DNA of 64,000 nt from Enterococcus avium ATCC 14025 (GTDB lineage Bacteria; Bacillota; Bacilli; Lactobacillales; Enterococcaceae): NCBI RefSeq assembly GCF_000406965.1, contig NZ_KE136357.1, forward strand, positions 696,317-760,316. The letters run 5' to 3'. This document shows, piece by piece, positions 1 to 8,226 of the stretch. The notes under the pieces were generated by a model, which was not told where the DNA came from, searched no databases, and worked only from the letters and a program-made list of their open reading frames with translations. Each line of letters opens with the position of its first letter. Position 1 is the stretch's first letter. The translations under genes and the position numbers were made by a program.

Positions 1-421
1 TAAAGTAAACAAGGTAGGCGGTTAATGCCTTGCCCCAAACATTCCACATATCAACGTTTAATGTTTTCGTCCAATTCAAAAGCAACATGACGAAATTCAC
101 ACCAAGTACCACAGCGAAGAAAACAAACGCATAGGACCAAGACCAAGTAATACTAGCAGCACCTGTCCAGCCTAAATCTAAAGCCGGTAAATTAATCCCG
201 GTATTTTTCGCCAACGCTTCTGAAGCCGGGCTTACCGCATTCGACATAAAGCCGATAACCATTGACATCCCAGTAAAGGCAATCCCTAAAGTGATGGCTG
301 ACATAAACGCTTTTTTGAATTTCATTCCTGCGACCAACCCTAAAATCAAGATAATCAATGGAACAAAAATGGCTGAACCCAGTCCTAAGATATAATTAAT
401 AATGTCTTGAAATATTTTCAC
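1..421 (-). CDS. gatC: PTS galactitol-type EIIC, N-terminal part (runs off window)
   Basis: Membrane channel of a galactitol-type phosphotransferase system. The minus-strand frame is open from a GTG at 421 to the window edge, giving about 140 residues of very hydrophobic sequence beginning VKIFQDIINYILGLGSAIF, typical of the EIIC-GAT family N-terminus. Another in-frame GTG at 430 is possible, but it sits only a few bases from the GGAAAG ribosome binding site, so 421 is preferred. It follows the IIB gene after about 30 bases and is the third gene of a IIA-IIB-IIC operon. The C-terminal two thirds are outside the window. Confidence 0.85.
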   Translation of the reverse strand, partial: MKIFQDIINYILGLGSAIFVPLIILILGLVAGMKFKKAFMSAITLGIAFTGMSMVIGFMSNAVSPASEALAKNTGINLPALDLGWTGAASITWSWSYAFVFFAVVLGVNFVMLLLNWTKTLNVDMWNVWGKALTAYLVYF

Positions 422-454
422 GTTTTCCACTTCTTTCCTTAATTAATTCTATTG

Positions 455-757
455 CTACTCGACCAACGCTTTAATATCATCATAAATTTGATCTGCACCC
501 ATACCTGTCAAAAATGGAATACCAGGAAAAACCTTCACGCCTAATTCCTCAGCCTTTTCTAAAACCTCGTCATCCGGCTGCGCAACATAGACATAAATTC
601 CGGTAGATGGCAGCTCATTTTGAATGGACTTATAATCTACCGCTTCAACCGGAAAATCAATCCCGTCATCTTCTAATAACCCCGCGATTTTACTAGCGAT
701 CGTTTGGCTGGTTGCCACTCCGCTTCCACATGCAACAATTAGTCTTCTTTTCATCAT
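455..757 (-). CDS. gatB: PTS galactitol-type EIIB
   Basis: Soluble IIB component that takes phosphate from IIA on a cysteine and passes it to the sugar bound by EIIC. The 100-residue protein has the IIB loop VACGSGVATS with the phospho-acceptor at Cys10. Two adjacent ATGs (757 and 754) follow a GGAGG; either could be used. The gene lies between the IIA and IIC genes on the same strand. The substrate call, galactitol or a related hexitol, rests on the GAT-type IIC and on the adjacent tagatose-6-phosphate-type kinase. Confidence 0.88.
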   Translation of the reverse strand: MMKRRLIVACGSGVATSQTIASKIAGLLEDDGIDFPVEAVDYKSIQNELPSTGIYVYVAQPDDEVLEKAEELGVKVFPGIPFLTGMGADQIYDDIKALVE

Positions 758-799
758 GAATTCCTCCAGCTTCTATAATTTAATGAATTGAAACCTTAT

Positions 800-1258
800 C
801 TAAATATTTTGGGTAAACAAATGATGGATTTTTTGTTTATCCTCTTCCTGTATAAATGCTCTGACAAACTCTTCGTTCATAAATAATTCCATAAACGCTT
901 GCAGCAGTCCGACCTGTTCTTTGGGATCTTTAATACCAAGAAAGAACAAATTTTTCACCTTCATTAACTGACTATCACCCATTTGCTTGACCCTTACTTC
1001 ATTTTTCAATCGCGCAATATAAACAAATGGTTTCTCCACATACTCTGGATCTGAATGCGGTAAGGCAATATTTAAATGCTGTGTAATCAATCCTGTTGGA
1101 AATTTTTTTTCTCTGCTCGTAATTCCCTTTAGATACCCTTCATTAACAAAACCCAGATTCTTTAAATGCTCTGCGACCTGTTCAAATACCTGTTCTTCGT
1201 TTTCACCATCAATCTCTAGACCGATCAGCTGCTTGTCGAACATCTTTTTATAGTCCAC
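800..1258 (-). CDS. gatA: PTS fructose/galactitol-type EIIA
   Basis: First gene of the operon. This 152-residue IIA domain accepts phosphate from HPr. The phospho-histidine is expected at His68 in NIALPHSDPE, the usual motif of the fructose/mannitol/galactitol IIA family. Length matches a free-standing IIA. Transcription probably starts near 1326 from the promoter at 1333-1361, which is overlapped by a catabolite-response element and followed by paired half-sites that probably bind the divergent DeoR regulator. Confidence 0.88.
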   Translation of the reverse strand: MDYKKMFDKQLIGLEIDGENEEQVFEQVAEHLKNLGFVNEGYLKGITSREKKFPTGLITQHLNIALPHSDPEYVEKPFVYIARLKNEVRVKQMGDSQLMKVKNLFFLGIKDPKEQVGLLQAFMELFMNEEFVRAFIQEEDKQKIHHLFTQNI

Positions 1259-1332
1259 AAATTTTACGCTCCTTTCAAATACAAAAACTGAAATTATTTG
1301 TTAATCTTTGTTAACATATGTTTTACAATGTA

Positions 1333-1361
1333 AATATACAATGCTTCATTCTGTTTGTCAA
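1333..1361 (-). promoter_or_regulatory. gat operon promoter
   Basis: On the minus strand, TTGACA (1361-1356) and TATATT (1338-1333) are separated by exactly 17 bases, a near-consensus sigma-A promoter pointing at gatA. Confidence 0.75.
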
Positions 1362-1369
1362 CGCTTACT
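1356..1369 (-). promoter_or_regulatory. cre (CcpA) site over the gat -35
   Basis: Minus strand AGTAAGCGTTGACA matches the cre consensus TGWAANCGNTNWCA at 13 of 14 positions and overlaps the -35 hexamer of the gat promoter. This suggests glucose repression by CcpA blocking RNA polymerase. The match is read directly; binding is inferred. Confidence 0.65.
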
Positions 1370-1455
1370 TAACATTTTATTTCATTCTAAAACACGTTTA
1401 CGCAAATTCAATTTCATATTTTTAACAAACTTTAACACAACTGAACATTTTTCTC

Positions 1456-1484
1456 TTGCATTTTCCTTCTTTAAATGCTATTAA
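1456..1484 (+). promoter_or_regulatory. Promoter of the DeoR-family regulator
   Basis: TTGCAT (1456-1461), a 17-base spacer and TATTAA (1479-1484) precede the regulator at 1551. One operator block (1422-1439) lies just upstream, so autoregulation is possible. Confidence 0.5.
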
Positions 1485-1550
1485 TTAATGTATAAACATA
1501 ACCGTGTATTTCACGGTTTATTGTAAGAGCTTACTATTAGAGGTGATTTC

Positions 1551-2312
1551 ATGTTAAAAAAAGAGCGTCAGGAAAAAATTTTGGATTTGTTAAATAGAAA
1601 CGACTACTTATCCATTCCAGAAATACCTTCAAGTTTAGACGTCTCCGATATGACGATTCGAAGAGATATCAATGAGCTTGCCGACAAATCGTTGCTAGTA
1701 AAAATTTACGGTGGCGCACAAAAACTTGAAAAAATTGAACAAGAATTGTCCACTCAAGAAAAAATCGATACCAATGTACCAGAAAAGAAATTTATCGGAA
1801 AAGTTATGAACAGTATTATTTCTGATAATGACACGATCTATATTGGTGCTGGAACGACCATGCTCCATGCACTGCCAGAAATTAAAAAAGCAAACTTATT
1901 CGTGATTACAAATAGTCTGCTAGCATTTAATTATTTGATTTATAATACAGATTATCGTGTCCTATTAACAGGAGGCGAATTTTCAAGGACAACTGAAGAA
2001 TTTTATGGAGAAATCGCTGAAAAGAGCTTTGATAATCTAAATATCGATATTGCTTTTGCTGCAACGAATGGTGTCTTTGACAATAATGTCACCACCGCAA
2101 ATTCTATCGAGGGTTCAATCCAACGAGTGGCCTTTGCCCACTCTCGGAAAAAATGCGTGGTGGCTGACAGCTCCAAGTTTAATCGGTCGGATGTTTATAC
2201 CTTCTACTCCTTATCGGAAGTCGATTATTTAGTCACCGACAATAAATTGCCGGACACACAGTTTGACTACTACAGCTCCTATACGAAAATCATTAAGGAG
2301 GAGCAAGAATGA
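1551..2312 (+). CDS. DeoR/GlpR-family transcriptional repressor
   Basis: A 253-residue sugar-operon repressor. Residues about 1-55 form the DeoR winged helix (LKKERQEKILDLL, then the recognition helix SDMTIRRDINEL). The rest is the DeoR C-terminal sensor fold related to ribose-phosphate isomerase, with IGAGTTMLHAL as the phosphosugar loop. Start is the ATG after AGAGGTGATTTC. Divergent from gatABC and overlapping the downstream kinase by ATGA, so it most likely senses the kinase substrate or product and controls the PTS operon. Confidence 0.88.
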   Translation: MLKKERQEKILDLLNRNDYLSIPEIPSSLDVSDMTIRRDINELADKSLLVKIYGGAQKLEKIEQELSTQEKIDTNVPEKKFIGKVMNSIISDNDTIYIGAGTTMLHALPEIKKANLFVITNSLLAFNYLIYNTDYRVLLTGGEFSRTTEEFYGEIAEKSFDNLNIDIAFAATNGVFDNNVTTANSIEGSIQRVAFAHSRKKCVVADSSKFNRSDVYTFYSLSEVDYLVTDNKLPDTQFDYYSSYTKIIKEEQE

Positions 2313-3280
2313 TCCTAACAATTACGCTCAACCCCTCAATGGATTACAACTACCTTGTTTCTTCATTGAATTTGGATCAAGTAAATCGGGTCGAAAATCC
2401 CCACACGTCGATTGGCGGAAAAGGTATCAATGCTGGCCGAGTCATCGCACAATCAGGTAAAGAAGTAATTTTGACTGGCATCCTAGGTGGTCCTGTCGGA
2501 AAAATGATTTTGGATACCTTAATTGCTGAGGAGCGTTACCATCTTGAATTTTTGACTGTTGAAGGGAATTCACGAAATGCAATCACGATCATGCATGACG
2601 GAAACACTCACACTGAGCTAGTAGAAAAAGGTCTCTATCTTTCCAAAGAAAATGAGCAGCTTTTTTTCAGACATATTAGTAATCTCTTAAAAACATACGC
2701 AATCGATGTAATTTGTATTTCTGGGTCAGTCAATTCGGACGATGCCAATTTCCACTACCATTTACTTCACTTTATCCGCTCAATCGTTGGAGAGTCTTTC
2801 CCGATCTTGATGGATATCTCTGGTGAACAGTTGGAAAATTGTTTAAAACAGAAAACAGTACGACCAAGCTTTATTAAACCCAACACCCATGAATTGGAGG
2901 AACTGATTGGCAGAAAGATTCAGTCAATCAAAGAACTAATTACAATCCTGCACGATCCTATTTTTGACAATGTCGAAACCATTATGATCTCTCAAGGTGA
3001 AGATGGAGCACTTGTTAAGCATGGGACTTCTATTTATGATATTCAAATTCCCAAGGTTGCTGTCGTGAACACAACAGGTTGTGGCGACTCTACAGTTGGA
3101 GGAATGGCTTATGCTATCAGTCAAGGTTATTCCATTGAAGATTCTCTCAGATATGCAATGGCCTGTGGTATTTCTAATTCCTTGTTCGAAACAAATGGAA
3201 CAATTGACAAAAATCAGGTAGATAAATTTATTGATGAAATCCAATTAACGAAAATCAAGGAACTAAGTATCAATCGATAA
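2309..3280 (+). CDS. PfkB-family hexose-phosphate kinase (tagatose-6-phosphate / fructose-1-phosphate kinase type)
   Basis: A 323-residue cytoplasmic kinase, the usual length for LacC/FruK enzymes. It has the N-terminal substrate motif TLNPSMDYNY, GGKGINAGR around residues 36-44, and the C-terminal PfkB signature NTTGCGDSTVGG with the catalytic base at Asp260. Translationally coupled to the regulator through an ATGA overlap. With a galactitol-type PTS, the expected role is phosphorylation of tagatose-6-phosphate to tagatose-1,6-bisphosphate; 1-phosphofructokinase activity cannot be excluded. No aldolase or galactitol-phosphate dehydrogenase is seen on this side of the operon. Confidence 0.82.
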   Translation: MILTITLNPSMDYNYLVSSLNLDQVNRVENPHTSIGGKGINAGRVIAQSGKEVILTGILGGPVGKMILDTLIAEERYHLEFLTVEGNSRNAITIMHDGNTHTELVEKGLYLSKENEQLFFRHISNLLKTYAIDVICISGSVNSDDANFHYHLLHFIRSIVGESFPILMDISGEQLENCLKQKTVRPSFIKPNTHELEELIGRKIQSIKELITILHDPIFDNVETIMISQGEDGALVKHGTSIYDIQIPKVAVVNTTGCGDSTVGGMAYAISQGYSIEDSLRYAMACGISNSLFETNGTIDKNQVDKFIDEIQLTKIKELSINR

Positions 3281-3287
3281 TAGCAGA

Positions 3288-3329
3288 AAAGGGCACACCG
3301 ATGTATATTTATGGATCGGTGTGCCCTTT
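3288..3329. terminator. Bidirectional rho-independent terminator
   Basis: A perfect 15-bp stem (AAAGGGCACACCGAT at 3288-3302 with its complement at 3315-3329) separates two convergent genes and ends in T-rich sequence on both sides. Confidence 0.9.
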
Positions 3330-3340
3330 GATTCGTTCGA

Positions 3341-4201
3341 TTACTTTTCCCTCACTGCAATCCAAATTTCACTATAGCAGTTCTCCAATCCTTCATCGAA
3401 ATTGGTAAAAGAGATTTCTGGCGCCTGAACTAATTCACAGTCTGAAGAGGGCAACCACTCTGAATAGATTTGTCCCCAAGTCTCCTGAAGTACTTGAGGA
3501 AATGGCCCTTTGTTAGGAAAAATCGCCCATGTTTGACTGGCAATAGACAATTGCTTTAGGTCATCAAAAGGATTTTCTTGAGTCGAAGCGAAACCAATAA
3601 AATGTGTCAGTTCCCCCTTCTCCTCCATTCGCTCTTTAGCAAAATCATAAGATGCGTTGATCACCTGCTTAGGATAAAGGTCTCCTAACTCATGCATCTC
3701 TGCCCTTTGTTTTTCTGTAATTGACTGAGCTAATTCTTGGATTGCATTATTCACTCCTGCAAACTGCAGCGGTACCTGCTTTGAAACACCAACTAAATTA
3801 AAAGCGGGTTTTTCTTCGATTTTGAAATTCATTGAAGTTCCTCCTTTAACATCAATATAAAATGAGTACCGAGGAAAAGTTTTTTGCTGGTGACTTTTAA
3901 TGACTTCTGAAGGCAGGTAGCCCGACCAGTCTCGAAACGCTCGAGAAAATCCTTCAACTGATTGATAACGATACTTAAGTGCAACATCCGTTACTGTTTC
4001 ACCTCGAATCAAATCTTTATTCGCTAGTGCCAGTCGACGATTTTTAATATATTCCACTAAAGAAATACCTGCAATAAAAGAAAATGTCCGTTTCAAATGA
4101 TATTCAGAAATCCCAATCGTCTTTGCGGCCTCTGCCAATGAAAGCTCGTCTGTTAGCCGCTCCTCAATATAATCCATCAATCGATTCAAATCTTGAATCA
4201 T
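3341..4201 (-). CDS. AraC-family regulator with GyrI-like effector domain
   Basis: Residues about 1-105 are two helix-turn-helix motifs of the AraC type (SLAEAAKTIGISEYHLKRTF and a second at TDVALKYRYQSVEGFSRAFR). Residues about 120-286 match the GyrI-like/SOUL-type small-molecule binding domain, as in Rob/BmrR-like regulators. An upstream GTG at 4219 is in frame, but GAGGGG six bases before the ATG at 4201 makes 4201 the better start (286 residues). No obvious partner gene adjoins it, except the MoaF-like gene upstream on the same strand. Confidence 0.85.
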   Translation of the reverse strand: MIQDLNRLMDYIEERLTDELSLAEAAKTIGISEYHLKRTFSFIAGISLVEYIKNRRLALANKDLIRGETVTDVALKYRYQSVEGFSRAFRDWSGYLPSEVIKSHQQKTFPRYSFYIDVKGGTSMNFKIEEKPAFNLVGVSKQVPLQFAGVNNAIQELAQSITEKQRAEMHELGDLYPKQVINASYDFAKERMEEKGELTHFIGFASTQENPFDDLKQLSIASQTWAIFPNKGPFPQVLQETWGQIYSEWLPSSDCELVQAPEISFTNFDEGLENCYSEIWIAVREK

Positions 4202-4297
4202 TCTTATCCCCTCACTCACACATTGATCATACCTAAAAAATCAGCTCAACACTTGATACACCTCAGACCAATAATATCGAATGAACATATCAAAATA

Positions 4298-4327
4298 AAA
4301 TCCGATCACAAAATAATGATCGGATTT
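4298..4327 (-). terminator. Terminator of the MoaF-like gene
   Basis: AAATCCGATC pairs with GATCGGATTT around a 10-base loop; on the minus strand the stem is followed by a T-rich run. Confidence 0.8.
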
Positions 4328-4342
4328 GCTATCGTAAAGCTG

Positions 4343-4708
4343 TTAATAGAGCGGTTCTAAATCTGGCTCGCCGTTTTCTAGAATAAGCTGAAACGGCCCT
4401 TCATGAACAAATGGTCTGCGTCCGCCGCGATAGCCCTCATCAGTGAAGGTCATAAAGCTTTTTACATAACTATTCGCCGTATCGACAGTATATGAGACAC
4501 ACAATCCGTCTTTCTCTACCCAATCAATCGAAAAAATCCCGCCTGGATACTCTTCAATATGAATTGTCTCGACATCTGTTGCTCCTGCATCTTCCTCTCG
4601 GATAGAGGTCCAGCGTAACTGATTATCCGCCAAAAAATCAATACGAAATTGCAGCCCGGAATCAAAGAATATTTTTGCTATTCTACCCTCTAGTGGATGT
4701 TTCTTCAT
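4343..4708 (-). CDS. MoaF-like small calycin-type protein
   Basis: A 121-residue soluble protein with alternating beta-strand character (KIFFDSGLQFRIDFLADNQLRW) and a conserved tail (SFMTFTDEGYRGGRRPFVHE). It resembles the MoaF-related lipocalin/calycin family; function unknown. Start is the ATG at 4708, seven bases after GGAAGG; a TTG at 4711 is in frame but less likely. Its ribosome binding site directly abuts the IS110 element at 4721, so the native promoter now probably lies 1.8 kb away beyond 6493. Confidence 0.55.
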   Translation of the reverse strand: MKKHPLEGRIAKIFFDSGLQFRIDFLADNQLRWTSIREEDAGATDVETIHIEEYPGGIFSIDWVEKDGLCVSYTVDTANSYVKSFMTFTDEGYRGGRRPFVHEGPFQLILENGEPDLEPLY

Positions 4709-4849
4709 CAATGCACCTTCCTCGTAATATATATTTTGAAGAAACTTTCATTCCTTCAATCGCCCTTAGGGGCTATTCCTAATATGTTTAAATAAAATAA
4801 CGATTACTACTTGGATACTGTAGGATATTCCTGAATAATAAGTCTTGGA

Positions 4850-5060
4850 AAGGACTTACGGGAAGACGCTATCACCTTCTGCAGTTTTACTGCGACAGAA
4901 AGTCTGTGACCCGAACCGTTGGTATAACCTCCAACACACTAGCTGAGTCCATTGACCTCTACCAATCCTAGTAGAGATTGGGTGGCTTAGAGGTTTAATG
5001 AATGAAACTCTATTATGCGAGGCTGTCGTTAGACAACGTGATTCTGGGATATCCCACAGT
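4850..5060 (+). ncRNA. Candidate bridge RNA of the IS110 element (copy 1)
   Basis: IS110-group elements are known to encode a bridge RNA in the left non-coding end. Here this stretch is dense in hairpins: GCAGT/ACTGC (4881-4893), ACAGA/TCTGT, ACCTCT...AGAGGT enclosing ACCAATC/GATTGGGT, and TGGG/CCCA. CACCTTCT (4873-4880) equals the left target plus CT core at copy 2. AGAAAG (4897-4902) complements CT plus the right target with one mismatch at each copy. CACTAG (4937-4942) and GCGAG (5017-5021) match the element's right and left ends. RNA limits are estimated. Confidence 0.6.
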
Positions 5061-5104
5061 ACCCAAGCAATTTCCGAATAATCAATGAAAGGAGGTCCTT
5101 CCAC

Positions 5105-6355
5105 ATGAAACTATTTGTCGGTTTAGACGTTAGTTCTGAAAAATTAGATGCTTGCTTTATGACAGACGATTCAACTTGCTCTGTTTTAAAAGAAGCATCT
5201 TATGGAAATAGTCAACTTGGCGCAAGCCAGATCAAAGAATACATTCTCGAATTTTCTCAAAAATTTGAGATAGAGAGCTTAGTGATTGGAATGGAGGCCA
5301 CATCTTTATATAGCTTTCATCCAGCTATGTTTTTTAAAGAAGATCTTGAGTTAAATCAATTGAACCTTATGGTTTCAGTTGAACAACCAAATAAAATTAA
5401 AAAGTATCGTGATATTTTTGAAGAAAACAAAAACGATCAAATTGATGCTTTTTATATCGCTGACTATTTTCGCATCCAAAGGCAAGTCAACTCCATCATT
5501 AAAGAGGAAGAATACCTTGCCCTCCAACACTTAACTAGAACGCGTTATCAGCTAATTAAACAGCTGGTTCGTACAAAGCAACACTTTATCGAAAACATTT
5601 ATTATAAATGCAACACGCTTTCTAAAGAACTAAAAGCAGAAGGTGGATCCGTTTTAAGTGCCACATTAGTAACTCTAATGACGGAAGATTACACAATGGA
5701 CCAACTTGCCGAACTGTCATTAGAAGAGTTTGCGAACCTAATTCAAAAACTAGGGAAGTATCGTTTTAAAAATCCCGAAGGAATTGCAAAGGCAATTTCT
5801 AAAGCCATACGTAGTTCCTACCGGTTAGGAAAAGTCCATCAGGACTCTGTAGATATTGTTTTGGGTGTTCTAGCCAAAGAAATTCGTAGTCTTGAAAAGT
5901 TAATTAAAGACTTAGACAAAGCCATTGACGATTTAGTCGTTGTGCTACCTGAATATCAATGTTTAACCAGTATTCCAGGAATCGGTCCTGTTTATGCTGC
6001 GGGTATACTCGCTGAAATTGGCCCTATCAATCGCTTTTCAGATGAAAGCAAATTGGCTAAATATGCCGGTTTATATTGGCGACAGAACCAATCAGGTAAC
6101 TCTGAGTATGAAAATACTCCTATGGCCAAACGAGGCAATCGTTATCTCCGTTATTATCTAGTTGAAGCCACCAACTCCGTAAGGAGATACGAGCCTGAGT
6201 ACCATGCGTATTATAAGAAAAAATACGCTGAAACACCCAAGCATAAACACAAACGAGCCATCGTACTAACCGCAAGAAAATTTACGCGTCTGGTGGATAC
6301 GCTACTACGTAACCATCAACTCTATATGCCACCAAGGAGCGTGATAGATAAATAA
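5105..6355 (+). CDS. IS110-family transposase
   Basis: 416-residue recombinase. The N-terminal RuvC-like DEDD domain shows GLDVSSEKLDA (Asp8), GMEATSLYS (Glu64) and KNDQIDAF (Asp112, Asp115). The C-terminal Tnp20 domain has SIPGIGPVYAA and YWRQNQSG followed by KRGNRYLRYYL; Ser331 of QSG is the likely nucleophile. Start is the ATG after AAAGGAGG. All expected catalytic residues are present and the frame is intact, and the protein is identical to that of copy 2, so the element is probably active or recently moved. Confidence 0.95.
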   Translation: MKLFVGLDVSSEKLDACFMTDDSTCSVLKEASYGNSQLGASQIKEYILEFSQKFEIESLVIGMEATSLYSFHPAMFFKEDLELNQLNLMVSVEQPNKIKKYRDIFEENKNDQIDAFYIADYFRIQRQVNSIIKEEEYLALQHLTRTRYQLIKQLVRTKQHFIENIYYKCNTLSKELKAEGGSVLSATLVTLMTEDYTMDQLAELSLEEFANLIQKLGKYRFKNPEGIAKAISKAIRSSYRLGKVHQDSVDIVLGVLAKEIRSLEKLIKDLDKAIDDLVVVLPEYQCLTSIPGIGPVYAAGILAEIGPINRFSDESKLAKYAGLYWRQNQSGNSEYENTPMAKRGNRYLRYYLVEATNSVRRYEPEYHAYYKKKYAETPKHKHKRAIVLTARKFTRLVDTLLRNHQLYMPPRSVIDK

Positions 6356-6493
6356 CAGTATGTTATTGACGCTAATCCTTGGAAGTACCCGAAAAAATTT
6401 TTAATTTTGGTCGGGTTTAGTTCAGTGCGCTTCAAAAATTAACTACCTTTAAAAATCTTTTGAAAAATTATCTTGACTTATTACCACTAGACT

Positions 6494-6629
6494 ATCTAAA
6501 CGTTATTTTCTACTATCTCTAACATACAGGTTTTAGGAACAAATTGCACTGTTTTGTTAGAAAACAGCTTTCATTTTTTTCCATTTTTGAGATAATACAT
6601 GTAAATAGACAAGAAAGGCAGGAAAAGAG
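6494..6629. other. Intergenic flank of IS110 copy 1
   Basis: Probably contains the original promoter of the MoaF-like gene (minus strand), now separated by the IS, and the leader of the 6630 gene with an AAAGGCAGG ribosome binding site. No other feature seen. Confidence 0.4.
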
Positions 6630-7487
6630 ATGGACTCTGCTCTGGTATTACGAATGAAAGTGGATCAGAATAAAGAAATCTCTGATCCATTCGACTATCT
6701 TGATCACTCTGACATCATTAAAAACTACGCTAAAATGACTAAGTTGAAACCATTAGGAAAAATTTTTGCTCTAATTGGCTTAGCTGAAATCCCTTATGCA
6801 GAGAAATTACCGATTACTCAAGAATTGCTTGCTTTTGTGAACCAAAACCTGTCCACATCGGAGGGCTTTTCCTTTACTGGTAAATTAGAGGAAATCGTTC
6901 CCTGTTATAACGCTATGCTTTTCGAGGCTTACTGTCGGCTGGGATTAGGAAAATCTAGCGAAGCACAAAACGCGCTTCAATGGATCAAACAATACCAAGT
7001 ATTTGACCGTCAGCAGAAAACTACTTGGCCCCACAAAGGTATCTGCAAATTTGGCGGTTGTATGATGAGGGTTCCCTGTTACATCGGTATTGGAAAAACC
7101 ATGCGAGCGCTACTGACTTACCAAGAAAAAGTTGATCCCCACGACGAAAAAGTCAACGCTTTGATCGAGCAAGGTGTCGATTATATGCTACAGCACAATC
7201 TCTATCAGCGATTGTCTACTGGTCACCCCATCAGCCCGCATATCACGGAGAGTATGTTCCCTCAAAGCTATGTTCTTTCCTTAACAGATTTGATGTATAT
7301 TATTGAAAAAAGCCAATATACGACTGATCCGCGTGCTCATGACCTATTACAGCTAATCCACCAGAAAAAGACCAAGACTGGTGGTTGGAAAATTGATTAT
7401 ATCTATAAGTACGCTGGTTATTTGCCTTTCGAAAACCGCCGTAAAGATTCTGAATGGATTACCTACCTCTATTCTCCAATCGAGTAG
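6630..7487 (+). CDS. Uncharacterised protein, possibly alpha/alpha-toroid fold
   Basis: 285 residues, no signal peptide or membrane segment. Helical throughout, with conserved-looking cysteines and histidines (WPHKGICKFGGCMMRVPCY at about 134-152) and a terminal GGWKIDY motif. The pattern of helical repeats resembles prenyltransferase/squalene-cyclase-like toroids, but I do not recognise a specific family. Its stop codon TAG falls at the junction with the group II intron: without the intron the frame would read on a few codons into the convergent terminator, so the C-terminus was probably altered by the insertion. Confidence 0.6.
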   Translation: MDSALVLRMKVDQNKEISDPFDYLDHSDIIKNYAKMTKLKPLGKIFALIGLAEIPYAEKLPITQELLAFVNQNLSTSEGFSFTGKLEEIVPCYNAMLFEAYCRLGLGKSSEAQNALQWIKQYQVFDRQQKTTWPHKGICKFGGCMMRVPCYIGIGKTMRALLTYQEKVDPHDEKVNALIEQGVDYMLQHNLYQRLSTGHPISPHITESMFPQSYVLSLTDLMYIIEKSQYTTDPRAHDLLQLIHQKKTKTGGWKIDYIYKYAGYLPFENRRKDSEWITYLYSPIE

Positions 7488-7553
7488 AGGGGAAAGCCAA
7501 CTGACCTTCCGCCCCTCTCACACCACCGTACGTACGGACCCGTATACGGCGGT

Positions 7554-8149
7554 TCAATAAGTTGAGTGTACGAACTGGTACTTCAAGGAGATGTCCTCAT
7601 ATCCTTGGCGGGCCAGTTCTTTGTCTGTTAATGATCGATGAAGAATATGACTTTTGGAGATTGACCAAATACCTTTTCTTGTATTTGACCATTCATACGC
7701 TTTCGCTTTATCGATCCCTAAACGAATCAGATTTTTCCTTTTGGTTCTTGGATTCTTCCATTGTTTCCAAATATATTGTCTGATTCTTCGCTTCAACCAA
7801 CCGTTTAACTCCCTCATGAATTCTTTCATCTCACCAATTCCATAGTAGTTGATCCAACCAGTCATTAGTTGCTTGATTTCTTTTAAAATAAGTTGGATAC
7901 TTCTTCCACGGTTTCTTTTAGTGAGTTGTTTGAGCTTGCTTTTCACACGCTGTTTTGCTTTTGCGTGAGGGCGAATTTTAATACCTTTCTTTGTTGGCAG
8001 AATGCAGAATCCAAGAAACTTTCGTTTCAATGGGCTTCCTACCGCACTCTTTTCTCGATTTACCGTCAACTTTAGTTGTTCTTCGAGAAATTGAATGGAT
8101 TTCTTCATCACACGCTGTCCTGCTCGTTTGCTTCTAACATAGATATTGC
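7554..8149 (-). CDS. ltrA: Outer intron maturase/RT, 3' exon (C-terminal part)
   Basis: Encodes the thumb and maturase (GIIM) region, including LTVNREKSAVGSPLKRKFLGF and ELNGWLKRRIRQYIWKQWK. Joined to the 5' exon (10806-10014) the frame runs without a break: 793 + 596 = 1389 bases, a 462-residue protein ending inside intron domain V. The first residues after the junction are NIYVRSKRAGQRV, the usual continuation after YADDC in group II RTs. Unspliced, this piece has no good start and should be silent. Confidence 0.85.
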
Positions 8150-8226
8150 AGTAAGTAGCCCAAGGGAACCTCCCCCTTAGGCCCTCTCAGAACCGGACGT
8201 GAACCTCTCAGCTCATCCGGCTCCCA

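Larger units (their letters stand above)
1297..1439. promoter_or_regulatory. Paired inverted operator half-sites in the gat intergenic region
   Basis: TTTGTTAA occurs at 1297-1304 and again at 1307-1314, ten bases apart. The reverse form occurs at 1422-1429 (TTAACAAA) and 1432-1439 (TTAACACA), also ten bases apart. The two 18-base blocks agree at 15 of 18 positions as an inverted pair, with centres about 125 bases apart, flanking the gat promoter. This is the layout expected for a DeoR/LacR-type repressor that loops DNA. Confidence 0.55.
4721..6493 (+). mobile_element. IS110-family insertion sequence, copy 1 (1773 bp)
   Basis: Boundaries come from comparison with the inverted copy at 31274-33046: shared sequence runs from CTCGTAATAT at 4721 to CTAGACT at 6493, exactly 1773 bp in both. 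There are no long terminal inverted repeats. Both ends carry a CT dinucleotide, like the CT core described for IS110/IS621 elements. It contains a long left non-coding end (4721-5104), the transposase and a 138-bp right end. Inserted immediately upstream of the AAGGTG ribosome binding site of the MoaF-like gene. Confidence 0.92.

Noticed and set aside
1385-1400. Second cre site in the gat intergenic region (AACACGTTTACG)
   Set aside because: Four mismatches to the consensus, much weaker than the site at 1356-1369.
4856-5104. 82-codon frame in the IS110 left end (also 32663-32911)
   Set aside because: Runs antisense to the transposase through the structured, non-coding left end; no ribosome binding site and no known IS110 protein there.
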